From contig CAYGTR010000048.1 in NCBI GenBank assembly GCA_964352855.1, forward strand, positions 1 to 22,633: a stretch of DNA of 22,633 nucleotides, in the 5' to 3' direction. The position numbers and the translations under genes are program-made. A model generated the notes under the pieces. The model worked only from the letters and a program-made list of their open reading frames with translations, did not search any database and was not told where the DNA came from. The stretch comes from Litorimonas sp964352855 (GTDB lineage: Bacteria; Pseudomonadota; Alphaproteobacteria; Caulobacterales; Maricaulaceae). The first letter of the stretch is position 1; every line of letters starts with the position of its first letter. Positions 7,198 through 14,845 of the stretch are shown here, in pieces.

Positions 7198-7803
7198 ATG
7201 ACAATGCCGAGAGTTAAAACTGCTATACTCATATCCGGGCGAGGCTCGAACATGGTAGCTCTAGCAGAAGCTGCTCAGGATAATGACTATCCCGCCGAAA
7301 TCGTCGGCGTCATTTCCAATCAGCCGAAAGCCTTAGGGTTAAAACGCGCCAGAGCGCTGAACATTCCTACTAAAACCATCGACCATAAAGATTATGAGAG
7401 CCGCCGGGCTTTTGAACATGCTCTAAATAATACTCTTATTCTCATGAAAGCAGAACTCGTCTGTTGTGCGGGCTTTATGCGCATTCTCACGCCCTGGTTT
7501 GTATCTCAATGGCAGGACCGTCTTATCAATATTCATCCGTCCCTGCTGCCCAAATATAAAGGCCTCAATACACATCAACGGGCGATTGAGTCCGGAGATG
7601 AAAACGCAGGATGCACGGTTCACTGGGTCACGGAAGAACTCGATGGCGGTAGTATCATCCTCCAACAGGCGATTGCCATCCAAAAGAGTGATACGGCCAA
7701 GACTCTAGCGGATCGGTTATTGCCGATTGAACTGGAGCTCTATCCGGAGGCCTTGCGAAAGGTCGCATCAAACATTCTAAAAAAGCGACCTTATAAACAA
7801 TAA
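7198..7803 (+). CDS. purN: phosphoribosylglycinamide formyltransferase
   Basis: PurN transfers a formyl group from 10-formyltetrahydrofolate to GAR, the third step of purine synthesis. It has 201 residues. The phosphate-binding ISGRGSNM (12-19) and catalytic residues N111, H113 (INIHPSLLP) and D149 (EELDGGSI) are present, equivalent to N106, H108 and D144 of the E. coli enzyme. Its start ATG 7198 lies 3 bases after the purM stop, so translation is probably coupled; ATG 7204 is an alternative. No clear intrinsic terminator follows. The downstream 147-base gap holds a CtrA-like half-site. Confidence 0.97.
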   Translation: MTMPRVKTAILISGRGSNMVALAEAAQDNDYPAEIVGVISNQPKALGLKRARALNIPTKTIDHKDYESRRAFEHALNNTLILMKAELVCCAGFMRILTPWFVSQWQDRLINIHPSLLPKYKGLNTHQRAIESGDENAGCTVHWVTEELDGGSIILQQAIAIQKSDTAKTLADRLLPIELELYPEALRKVASNILKKRPYKQ

Positions 7804-7810
7804 CTTTGAG

Positions 7811-7820
7811 TTAACCATAA
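7811..7820 (+). promoter_or_regulatory. candidate CtrA half-site upstream of the TadG-like gene
   Basis: TTAACCATAA at 7811-7820 matches the TTAACCAT half-site associated with the cell-cycle regulator CtrA in Caulobacter. It lies 140 bases upstream of the TadG-like gene. CtrA is known to control pilus genes in that group. A second TTAA pair at 7848 and 7861 is spaced by 9, not the canonical 7. This is a motif match only; binding is not shown. Confidence 0.3.
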
Positions 7821-7950
7821 CTTCAGAAACATCGCTGTAACGTTTCATTAAGCTTATACTTTAAAGCGATATATAAATTCACTCCGTAAAGACCTATGGA
7901 AATCCTTGTTATTTTAACAGGGTATGTGGGTTTTAGATTGGGACGAGACT

Positions 7951-9402
7951 ATGTTGTCTATTAAAAAATTCAAAAGCGTATCAAATCGCTTTAAACGCAA
8001 TGAAGATGGTCAAATGGCGCTCATGATGGCCGTTAGTGCCGTTGCTGTGATATCTGTAATGGGGGCAGCCATAGACTTCTCCGTCGTATCAAATGCAGAC
8101 TCAAAAGCACAAACAATTGCTGATTCGAGCGCTCTAACCGCAGCAATTCATGTTAAAAATAATGGTGCGCCTCCGACCTCTAAATCGGAAGGTTTGCTGG
8201 GATCATATACTGCAGGCGAGCTTGGCTACAATATATCCGATTGGGTGAGGAATGGTGCCAGTGGCGTTAATGTTGATGTGAGATATGACAATGTCTTGAA
8301 AGAGGTGAATGTCATCGTCACAGGTGAAACCAAACCTGCTTTCGCACAAGTCATGGGTCACCAAACTTTGCCTTTTAAAGCGAAATCTATTGTTAAATAT
8401 TCAGATGTTGAATTGAAAGATCCTGCCAGTATCGCACTTGTCCTTGATGGGTCAGGTTCAATGGCTTGGGATGATGTTGTCGACAATGATCCGACAAATG
8501 ATGAAACAGAAAGCGTATCAACTGTACCCGGCGCAAAATCTCGAAATGAGTCCTTGAAAAGCGCAGCGAAGCTTTTCATGGACAAATTAGAAGTGATCGA
8601 AAACTCTAACACAAACCAGCGTATCTTACGCACAGGTATGTATGTTTATCATAGCTCTTACGATAGCAGTGGGTCACAAAAATTAAGTTGGGGTGCTTTG
8701 GATACAGGTCGCAATAGCAAACTTAACAAACTTCGCAAGAGTGGCGGCACGAATTCTTACGCGGCATTGAAAAAAGCACGTGAGGACATGACAAATGAGA
8801 ACAATGTTCACTTAAATGAACATGGCAACGGTTCGCCGCTTAAATATGTCATTCTGATGACTGATGGGGTGAATTCAGAGACTAGTAAATCTTGTATTGA
8901 TAAACCGCTCGGCACCCATGACCACTGGGAAGGTTGGGTTTGGAATAACAGCAAAAAAGAATCACAAAAACGCGTAAGTGAAAGTCGTTTTGCGCCTAAA
9001 TATGGATGGGGATGGCAGAAAAAAACAGTCACGAACGACGATACCATAAAGGAATGTACATCACAGTCCTCAAGAGATGCGTCAACCATTGCTGAATGTC
9101 AAACCCTTGCAAATCAAGGAACGAAAATTTTTACGATCGGTTATGGCCTTGAACCAGGACATTACCACATGCGTAGCACGAGATGGAATGACCAAACAAT
9201 CGAAAACGCGGGTAGTGTAAAAGAAGGCTATCACGTTCATCTACCACAGCGATTAACTGACCGCGCTTACTCAATGCTGCAAACATGTGCAGAAATTTCC
9301 GGTGGTGAATTTGTAGCCGCAAAAGATGCGGCGGAATTGACAGCTGCCTTTGAAACCATCGGCACGTCTATCGTGAACGAGGTCATCCGCGTCGCCGGTT
9401 AA
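7951..9402 (+). CDS. TadE/TadG-like pilus-assembly protein with VWA domain
   Basis: A 483-residue membrane-anchored protein. The N-terminus has the TadE/G-like arrangement: a basic segment, ...NEDGQMALMMAV (17-28), one membrane helix to about residue 46, then AD-x-x-A-x-x-x-ADSSALTAA (49-64), typical of Flp pilus-associated proteins. A VWA domain follows with an intact metal-binding site: D166-G-S168-G-S170, T267, and D305 in LMTDG. A Trp-rich insert (about 320-360) follows the D305 strand. TadG-like proteins sit in the envelope and are linked to Tad/Flp pilus or adhesin assembly. ATG 7951 is chosen because GGGACGAG lies just upstream; ATG 7924 would add 9 residues with poor spacing. No other tad gene is in the window, so this is a stand-alone copy. 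Confidence 0.82.
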   Translation: MLSIKKFKSVSNRFKRNEDGQMALMMAVSAVAVISVMGAAIDFSVVSNADSKAQTIADSSALTAAIHVKNNGAPPTSKSEGLLGSYTAGELGYNISDWVRNGASGVNVDVRYDNVLKEVNVIVTGETKPAFAQVMGHQTLPFKAKSIVKYSDVELKDPASIALVLDGSGSMAWDDVVDNDPTNDETESVSTVPGAKSRNESLKSAAKLFMDKLEVIENSNTNQRILRTGMYVYHSSYDSSGSQKLSWGALDTGRNSKLNKLRKSGGTNSYAALKKAREDMTNENNVHLNEHGNGSPLKYVILMTDGVNSETSKSCIDKPLGTHDHWEGWVWNNSKKESQKRVSESRFAPKYGWGWQKKTVTNDDTIKECTSQSSRDASTIAECQTLANQGTKIFTIGYGLEPGHYHMRSTRWNDQTIENAGSVKEGYHVHLPQRLTDRAYSMLQTCAEISGGEFVAAKDAAELTAAFETIGTSIVNEVIRVAG

Positions 9403-9421
9403 TCCTCACTCTCAAATGCAC

Positions 9422-9462
9422 AAATAAAAAAGGCCGGGTCAATGACCCGGCCTTTTTTATTT
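9422..9462. terminator. bidirectional terminator between TadG-like gene and ndk
   Basis: Perfect 19-bp inverted repeat (9422-9440 and 9444-9462) with GC-rich core GGCCGGGTC / GACCCGGCC flanked by A6 and T6 tracts. The T-run appears on both strands, so it can end the plus-strand TadG-like gene (20 bases away) and the minus-strand ndk gene (11 bases away). Confidence 0.93.
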
Positions 9463-9472
9463 GTATCAGCAG

Positions 9473-9895
9473 TTAGCCAACAATTTCATCATCGGAAAAA
9501 AAGAATACAATTTCTTCTGCGGCTGTTTCAGGTGCGTCTGAACCGTGAACTGTATTCGCGTCAATGCTCTCAGCAAATTCTGCGCGAATTGTACCCGCGG
9601 CGGCTTCGGCCGGGTTGGTTGCACCCATGACTTCGCGATATTTTGCGATCGCGTTTTCGCCCTCTAAAACCTGAACAACAACAGGGCCGGACATCATGAA
9701 TGAAACGAGATCATTGTAGAATGGACGCTCTTTGTGAACGGCATAAAATCCACCGGCTTGTTCTTTTGTAAGGTGGATACGTTTTTGCGCAATAATGCGA
9801 AGACCGGCGTCTTCGATCTTGGCGTTGACTTTACCTGTGATATTGCGCTTTGTCGCGTCAGGCTTAATGATTGAGAATGTGCGTTGGATGGCCAT
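9473..9895 (-). CDS. ndk: nucleoside-diphosphate kinase
   Basis: NDK balances nucleoside triphosphate pools by moving the gamma phosphate from ATP through a phosphohistidine. It has 140 residues, the normal length. The active-site H117 lies in NTVHGSDAPETA (114-125). The N-terminal RTFSIIKPDATKRN (4-18 region) and RPFYNDLVSFMMSGPV (57-72) are conserved family segments. The gene is monocistronic, ended by a shared bidirectional terminator. It is divergent from the ABC-F gene across 105 bp, which must hold both promoters. Confidence 0.98.
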   Translation of the reverse strand: MAIQRTFSIIKPDATKRNITGKVNAKIEDAGLRIIAQKRIHLTKEQAGGFYAVHKERPFYNDLVSFMMSGPVVVQVLEGENAIAKYREVMGATNPAEAAAGTIRAEFAESIDANTVHGSDAPETAAEEIVFFFSDDEIVG

Positions 9896-10000
9896 TTGGG
9901 GTTCCTATTTGCAATGATTAACTTTGGCGCACCCGTTAATGCGCGTTGGCCTCTATGTAAAGCCGTGTTAGCTGTGCGGTGATAAAACGAATATAGTCTG

Positions 10001-11896
10001 ATGCTCCATATAAATGATCTCACATATCGCATAGAAGGCCGCCCGCTCTTTGAACAAGCCACTTTGGCCATAAATGAAGGGTCAAAAGTCGGCCTTGTTG
10101 GACGGAACGGTACGGGGAAGTCCACACTTTTTCGTTTGATAAAGGGCGAAATCAGCCTTGATGACGGTTCTATAAACCTGCGCCGAAATATGAAGCTCGG
10201 TGTAGTGGACCAAGAAGTACCGAGCGGGCCGCAAAGTCTCCTACAAACCGTGCTCGATGCCGATAAAGAACGCGCCGCCCTCCTCGCAGAATCTGAGACC
10301 GCTACAAAACCTGATCGCATTGCCGCCATCCATACGCGACTATCTGATATTGATGCCTATACGGCCGAGGCAAGGGCAGGTTCAATTTTATCCGGTCTTG
10401 GATTTGATGGAGAAGATCAGCTCAGACCTTGCTCTGATTTCTCCGGGGGGTGGCGGATGCGCGTTGCGCTGGCCGCCATGCTGTTTGCGCAGCCCGACAT
10501 GCTTTTACTGGACGAACCGACAAATTATTTAGACGTTGAAGGCGCCGTATGGCTCGAAGCCCATATCCGCAAATATCCTGGCACGGCGCTGATTATCTCT
10601 CATGACAGAGATTTCTTAAATCGCGCCGTCTCGCACATTGCCCATCTACGCGAGCGGAAATTGTTTTCCTATACGGGAGGCTATGATAAATTTGAGGCAC
10701 AAATGGCGGAACAAAACCGCTTGAATATGGCACTTATGGCAAAGCAAGAAGATGAACGTCGCCATTTAGAAGCTTTTGTGAATCGGTTCAAAGCCAAAGC
10801 ATCCAAAGCCAAACAAGCGCAAAGTCGCGTCAAACGCTTGGAAAAAATGCAGCCCATCGCGACCATTATCAGCGACCCTATTGCCCCCATAGACTTACCC
10901 GGGCCGGAGCGGAGCCTCTCACCGCCGATCATTCGGTTTGATGATGTCAGTCTCGGTTATGATGAGGCGACTATTTTACGGGGGTTAAACCAACGGATTG
11001 ACCCTGATGATCGTATTGGTCTTTTGGGTAAAAACGGACAAGGTAAATCGACCTTTGCCAAAGCCGTTATGGGACATCTGGACGCACAGACAGGCTTTAT
11101 TAAAAGTCACAAAAAATTGGAAATCGGATATTTCGCGCAACATCAAGTCGATGCGCTGAACCCAAGCAAATCTGCCTATGATCATATCGTTGACCTGATG
11201 CCCGACGCTACTGAAGCGCAAAGACGCGCCCGACTTGCCTCTTTTGGCTTGGGGTTTGAGAAATCAGAAACGAAAGCGGGGGATCTATCAGGCGGCGAAA
11301 AAGCCAGACTTCTCTTTTCACTCATCGGTTTTCATAATCCTCATTTGTTAGTGCTCGATGAACCGACAAATAATCTGGATATTGACAGTCGGGCAGAATT
11401 GATGCGAGCGCTCAATGCTTATTCAGGGGCTGTGCTTCTCATTTCGCATGACCGCTCTTTGCTCGAAATGGTCGTGGACCGTTTATGGCTCGTCGATAAG
11501 GGAACCGTGACGACCTATGACGGTTCGCTTGATGATTATCGTGCGCTTCAGCTTGAGAAAGAAAAGAAATCTAAAAAATCACCTGACACTGAGGGCGATG
11601 AGAAAAAAATCGACCGCAAAAGGCGGGCTGAGGCGCGCGCCAAAATTGCCCCTTTGAAAAAAGCGGCAGAATCTTTCGAGACAAAAATAGACGCTTTACA
11701 AAATAAATTATTGGCAACCGATAAGGCCCTTTCTGTTGAGGGTTTGTTTACCAAAGATCCGGAATTAGCTGTCCAGTTATCACAAAATCGTGCAGAGTTA
11801 GATCGGGAAATAGAGATATTTGAACAGCAATGGTTGGAGGCTCTAGAAGCCTATGAACAGGCCAAAAACAATGAGGGATTAAATAATCCTGATTAG
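10001..11896 (+). CDS. ABC-F family ATPase, YheS-like subfamily
   Basis: A 631-residue soluble protein with two ABC ATPase domains and no membrane segment. Domain 1: Walker A GRNGTGKST (34-42), signature FSGGWRMR (147-154), Walker B LLLDEPTNYLD (168-178). Interdomain linker with the basic motif VNRFKAKASKAKQAQSRVKRLEKM (part of 260-283). Domain 2: GKNGQGKST (343-351), LSGGEKARL (429-437), LVLDEPTNNLD (450-460). A charged coiled-coil tail spans about 540-625. ABC-F proteins act on the ribosome E site in translation. The FSGGWRMR and linker motifs fit E. coli YheS better than EttA or Uup. The start ATG 10001 puts the first strand at residue 2, as in the family. Confidence 0.92.
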   Translation: MLHINDLTYRIEGRPLFEQATLAINEGSKVGLVGRNGTGKSTLFRLIKGEISLDDGSINLRRNMKLGVVDQEVPSGPQSLLQTVLDADKERAALLAESETATKPDRIAAIHTRLSDIDAYTAEARAGSILSGLGFDGEDQLRPCSDFSGGWRMRVALAAMLFAQPDMLLLDEPTNYLDVEGAVWLEAHIRKYPGTALIISHDRDFLNRAVSHIAHLRERKLFSYTGGYDKFEAQMAEQNRLNMALMAKQEDERRHLEAFVNRFKAKASKAKQAQSRVKRLEKMQPIATIISDPIAPIDLPGPERSLSPPIIRFDDVSLGYDEATILRGLNQRIDPDDRIGLLGKNGQGKSTFAKAVMGHLDAQTGFIKSHKKLEIGYFAQHQVDALNPSKSAYDHIVDLMPDATEAQRRARLASFGLGFEKSETKAGDLSGGEKARLLFSLIGFHNPHLLVLDEPTNNLDIDSRAELMRALNAYSGAVLLISHDRSLLEMVVDRLWLVDKGTVTTYDGSLDDYRALQLEKEKKSKKSPDTEGDEKKIDRKRRAEARAKIAPLKKAAESFETKIDALQNKLLATDKALSVEGLFTKDPELAVQLSQNRAELDREIEIFEQQWLEALEAYEQAKNNEGLNNPD

Positions 11897-11987
11897 TTTA
11901 TTGGCAAAATCTTTGCAAAATATCTTCATTATACGGGCTGTTCAGGTGCTGTCATAATTAAGACAGTTTTGTGTGAGATAGTGCGTT

Positions 11988-12830
11988 ATGTTTGGTGTCG
12001 AGCTTTTTAAGAAAAATTTGATCCGCGATACGGATGCTGTCGAGTTATTTGAAACAATGGCGTGGCTTGTGCAACGTTACGGTGCGCCATGCGCCCCTAA
12101 GGTACCCTCCCCGCTTCACAGGTCCCCGTCATTAACAGATATCGTTTGGGATAAGACGGATCAAAGATCTGTATTTGATTGGTCACACGATATTTTTTCT
12201 AACCTTAAATCCGAATGTAACATGGAAGGGTGGTCAATTGAAATTGAACCCGCCATCGACGAGAATACCCATCTTCAGCACATGCTCTTTGCAAAACATT
12301 GGAACATGGCGGCGCGCGAACCTTACCGCGTTGATAATTATGGCCGCCCCGTTATCGTTTTTGATCCGGAGCGTTGCGCAGTTCCTGGTGCGTTTGCAAC
12401 CCGCGTTATACTCAAGCTCAGTGAAATACAATTGATGAATTATGCGCCCGAAAATGGCGTGAGTCCTGTTATGGGCGCTATGATGATAATGAGCAGCACG
12501 GCTTATATGGGCCAAGGTTTTAACCTGCTCGCCATGACAGATATCTTATGCGAAAAATTGACTCCGGACTCGGACACAGCGCCTTTGCCGGAGCGGATTA
12601 TTCACAATGGTTTGATCTTTAATGCCTGCTTGGGACTTATGGCCCTCAATCGCACGCCTGAGCAAATTGTTGCCGCTTACGGTAAGCTGACACCGCCGAC
12701 ATTGCGCAAGAAAATTATGCTGGCCTGTCGTCAAATTGAGAAATTTGACATAGAGTTAGAATCTTTAAAACTTGCTGTGAGTCCACCGCGCCATAGAGGT
12801 GTCGACGACATTACCGCTCTCAGAGCTTAA
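11988..12830 (+). CDS. conserved-looking hypothetical protein, 280 aa
   Basis: I do not recognise this protein. It has 280 residues, no signal peptide and no convincing membrane helix, so it is probably cytosolic. Visible points are the N-terminal acidic/hydrophobic mix (FETMAWLVQRYG, 21-32), a central YGRPVIVFDPE (118-128), a Met-rich segment (162-175) and a C-terminal helical part (NRTPEQIVAAYGKLTPPTLRKK, about 221-242) that could be a helix-turn-helix-like or scaffold helix pair. Codon use is like its neighbours. The stop codon TAA shares TTAA (12827-12830) with the stop of the convergent lipoprotein gene. The 91-base upstream gap separates it from the ABC-F gene; cotranscription is possible but not shown. 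Confidence 0.7.
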   Translation: MFGVELFKKNLIRDTDAVELFETMAWLVQRYGAPCAPKVPSPLHRSPSLTDIVWDKTDQRSVFDWSHDIFSNLKSECNMEGWSIEIEPAIDENTHLQHMLFAKHWNMAAREPYRVDNYGRPVIVFDPERCAVPGAFATRVILKLSEIQLMNYAPENGVSPVMGAMMIMSSTAYMGQGFNLLAMTDILCEKLTPDSDTAPLPERIIHNGLIFNACLGLMALNRTPEQIVAAYGKLTPPTLRKKIMLACRQIEKFDIELESLKLAVSPPRHRGVDDITALRA

Positions 12831-13342
12831 CCACAGCTGATCTCTTGGATATAACCATCGACGTCCAACTCGATACTTAAGCGCGTTTCGTCCACCGGAC
12901 CCAATTGAATACGGTCTTCGATTGTACGGATCGAAGGCGCATAAAGTATTTGTTCCGGCAAATAATCGCGCACCTCAATAAAGGGCGGTTGCGGGTCAAT
13001 GCCCGGCACATCATTCCCTTCAAAATCCTCTAAGAATGCAGGCTTCAATACACGTTTGCGTCCGGGCAGTCCCGGAATGAAGATAGCTCCTTCATGTTGC
13101 CCGACAAGTCCGCGGTAAAGCTGGGACTGACAGACATCAGGATTAGGAATTCGCGGTGTCGGGCTAGGGTTCAGATAGGCGGGACGCACATATTGTCCCT
13201 GCCCCGGAGTCGGAAACTGCGCAGGATAAGCATTATAAGGCTGCCCCAAAGGGTTTGATCCGGCACAGGCCGTCAAAAACCCTGCAATAGCAGTGTATGT
13301 CATGAGCTTGCGAATCATTACACTAATTTCGGCGAAAACCAT
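12827..13342 (-). CDS. lipoprotein with peptidase inhibitor I78-like domain
   Basis: A 171-residue predicted lipoprotein. The lipobox FLTAC places the lipidated cysteine at C26, followed by a Pro/Gln-rich linker (30-68). The remainder resembles Inhibitor_I78: C71, YRGLVGQHE (76-84), RVLKPAF (97-103) and the C-terminal ETRLSIELDVDGYIQEISCG (152-171), with C71 and C170 a likely disulfide pair. About 48 residues (104-151) are inserted where I78 proteins are usually compact. Members of this family inhibit serine peptidases; inhibition here is an inference. ATG 13342 has GAGG at good spacing; M9 (13318) would give a more typical signal peptide. Gene faces trmD across 62 bp. Confidence 0.72.
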   Translation of the reverse strand: MVFAEISVMIRKLMTYTAIAGFLTACAGSNPLGQPYNAYPAQFPTPGQGQYVRPAYLNPSPTPRIPNPDVCQSQLYRGLVGQHEGAIFIPGLPGRKRVLKPAFLEDFEGNDVPGIDPQPPFIEVRDYLPEQILYAPSIRTIEDRIQLGPVDETRLSIELDVDGYIQEISCG

Positions 13343-13352
13343 TTACGCCTCG

Positions 13353-13362
13353 TTAACCATAA
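13353..13362 (+). promoter_or_regulatory. candidate CtrA half-site between lipoprotein gene and trmD
   Basis: TTAACCATAA, identical over 10 bases to the site at 7811-7820, lies in the 62-bp divergent gap between the I78-like lipoprotein and trmD. It matches the TTAACCAT half-site linked to CtrA in Caulobacter. Only the motif is seen. Confidence 0.25.
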
Positions 13363-13404
13363 AGCGGTCTGTTCAATTGATATGAGAGCGTGTAAACGCC
13401 CCAC

Positions 13405-14157
13405 ATGTTGACCGAGCCCACAGATTCCACATCAAAAGCGTGGCAGGCTACCGCCCTTACCCTCTTTCCAGAGGCCTTTCCGGGCGTTTTAGGGGCTTCT
13501 ATCATTGGCGGGGCTGAAAAAAGCGGCATTTGGCAGTTAGAGACTGTAGACATACGAAAATTTTCCACTAATAGACACCGCACTGTCGATGACACCCCTG
13601 CGGGGGGCGGTCCGGGAATGGTTTTGAAACCAGATGTCGCGGACGCAGCCATTGAAAGTGTGGCCATAAACGGTCGCCCGCTGATATATCTGACCCCCCG
13701 GGGCAAGCCTTTGACACAAAAGCGTGTCAGGCAGCTTTCCTCAGGCCCGGGTCTTGTTGTGTTTTGTGGTCGATTTGAGGGGCTCGACCAAAGGGTCATC
13801 GAAGCCCGCCAAATGGAAGAGATTTCCATAGGTGACTTTGTTTTGGCCGGTGGTGAGGTTGCGGCGCAAGCCATGATCGAAGCGTGTGTGAGATTGCTGC
13901 CCCGCGTATTGGGCGCATCAGAAAGCACCGAAGAAGAGAGTTTTGAAACGGGTTTGTTAGAGTACCCCCTCTATACGAAGCCCCGCGAATGGAATGGCCG
14001 GGCAATCCCGGAGGTGTTGTTAAGCGGCGATCACAAAAAGATTGCTGAGTGGCGTCATCAGAAACAGATAGAGATTACAAAGGCCCGTCGTCCCGATATT
14101 TGGGACACTTATCAAAGTGAAGCGGCCAAAAATGGAGACGATCATGAACGTGATTGA
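13405..14157 (+). CDS. trmD: tRNA (guanine-N1-)-methyltransferase
   Basis: TrmD methylates G37 of tRNAs using S-adenosylmethionine, preventing frameshifting. It has 250 residues with the SPOUT trefoil-knot segments: LTLFPEAFPG (18-27), GGGPGMVLKPD (67-77), FCGRFEGLDQRV (120-131) and SIGDFVLAGGE (141-151). The catalytic-loop region reads TEEESFETGLLEYPLYTKP (175-193); E. coli has an Asp (D169) where a Glu is found here. The start ATG 13405 has no strong SD. It overlaps rplS by 14 bases. The usual upstream rpsP and rimM are absent; a lipoprotein gene on the other strand takes their place. Confidence 0.96.
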   Translation: MLTEPTDSTSKAWQATALTLFPEAFPGVLGASIIGGAEKSGIWQLETVDIRKFSTNRHRTVDDTPAGGGPGMVLKPDVADAAIESVAINGRPLIYLTPRGKPLTQKRVRQLSSGPGLVVFCGRFEGLDQRVIEARQMEEISIGDFVLAGGEVAAQAMIEACVRLLPRVLGASESTEEESFETGLLEYPLYTKPREWNGRAIPEVLLSGDHKKIAEWRHQKQIEITKARRPDIWDTYQSEAAKNGDDHERD

Positions 14158-14539
14158 AAAACTAAACAAAGCTGAACAAGAGCGTTTGCTCTCTTCGGGT
14201 AAAGTCATCCCTGATTTTTCTGCCGGTGATACACTGGTCATTCAGGTCCGCATTACGGAAGGTGAACGTTCGCGTTTGCAGGCTTTTGAAGGCGTCTGTA
14301 TCGCGCGTTCAGGTGCTGGCATTGATGAGAGCTTTACAGTCCGTAAAATCAGCTACGGCGAAGGCGTCGAGCGCGTATTCCCGCTTTACTCTCCGCTTGT
14401 CGAAGAAATCGAAGTGAAGCGCCGTGGCCGTGTGCGTCGTGCCAAGCTTTACTTCTTGCGTGAGCGTCGTGGTAAATCTGCCCGTATTGCAGAACGCACA
14501 ACAGGTCGCGGAATGAGCAAAGGCCGCGCAAAAACATAA
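14144..14539 (+). CDS. rplS: 50S ribosomal protein L19
   Basis: Ribosomal protein L19, located at the 30S-50S interface. The 131-residue form starting at ATG 14144 (MNVIEKLNKAEQ) matches the family N-terminus and has GGAG 6 bases upstream; longer forms from 14117 or 14132 are not supported. Conserved features include the GDTL-x-Q-V-R-I segment (residues 26-36) and the YGEGVERVFPLYSP segment, with a basic C-terminal tail rich in Arg. It overlaps the trmD stop by 14 bases and is coupled to it. A terminator follows at 14566. Confidence 0.97.
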   Translation: MNVIEKLNKAEQERLLSSGKVIPDFSAGDTLVIQVRITEGERSRLQAFEGVCIARSGAGIDESFTVRKISYGEGVERVFPLYSPLVEEIEVKRRGRVRRAKLYFLRERRGKSARIAERTTGRGMSKGRAKT

Positions 14540-14565
14540 GCCTTGTAGACTTACTTTAGTAAATT

Positions 14566-14590
14566 AACCGTCCAAAAGGACGGTTTTTTT
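14566..14590 (+). terminator. Rho-independent terminator after rplS
   Basis: Perfect 8-bp stem AACCGTCC / GGACGGTT with loop AAAA, followed by seven T residues. It ends the trmD-rplS unit. Its 3' half plus the following ATGGTT is nearly repeated at 16542-16562. Confidence 0.93.
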
Positions 14591-14596
14591 ATGGTT
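14575..14596 (+). repeat. terminator-adjacent repeat, copy A
   Basis: AAAGGACGG followed by T7 and ATGGTT. The second copy at 16542-16562 differs by one substitution and a one-base deletion. The two direct copies bracket the 481-residue secreted protein gene. Confidence 0.45.
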
Positions 14597-14640
14597 GATT
14601 TTCACGAGGGCCAAGCGAAATTTAAGGCAGGTTTAGTCAT

Positions 14641-14772
14641 ATGTGTCATGTAAAAGCTCCTTTACGAAAGCTTAGCATTCAACAGTTTGTGCCGCGCCCT
14701 GCCCGTGACCCTATCTATTCATTGATCACAAAAGCTCGGCAAAACGGTTTGGTTACAAGGAAAACTTCATAG
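14641..14772 (+). CDS. candidate small basic protein, 43 aa (doubtful)
   Basis: A small open frame of 43 residues, starting ATG at 14641 and ending TAG at 14772. The product (MCHVKAPLRKLSIQQFVPRP...) is basic and has no recognised domain, signal peptide or membrane helix. AAGGCAGG lies about 10 bases upstream as a weak ribosome binding site. It sits in the otherwise empty gap between the rplS terminator and the 481-residue gene and has no obvious promoter of its own. It may equally be chance or a decayed fragment; report it as a candidate only. Confidence 0.2.
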   Translation: MCHVKAPLRKLSIQQFVPRPARDPIYSLITKARQNGLVTRKTS

Positions 14773-14845
14773 CCCCCAGGTAATGGTCCAACAGCCGATA
14801 CACACCATAGGTATATTGATGTTCAGGGTCGCCTTCGTGGTTTTA
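14753..14845 (-). pseudogene. possible 3' coding remnant on the minus strand
   Basis: On the minus strand this stretch reads as 29 open codons, bounded by stops, with protein-like composition: NHEGDPEHQYTYGVYRLL then DHYLGAMKFSL. It lies beyond the stop of the 481-residue gene in another frame. Its pattern, E-G-x-P-E ... Y-L-G, loosely recalls alpha/beta-hydrolase-type C-termini, but I cannot assign it. It may be a decayed gene end. Confidence 0.2.

Noticed and set aside
9091..9112. Similarity of AECQTL in the TadG-like protein to the remnant at 16651
   Set aside because: Only six residues match; most likely chance.
9442..9630. Plus-strand ORF over ndk
   Set aside because: Antisense shadow of ndk and its terminator.
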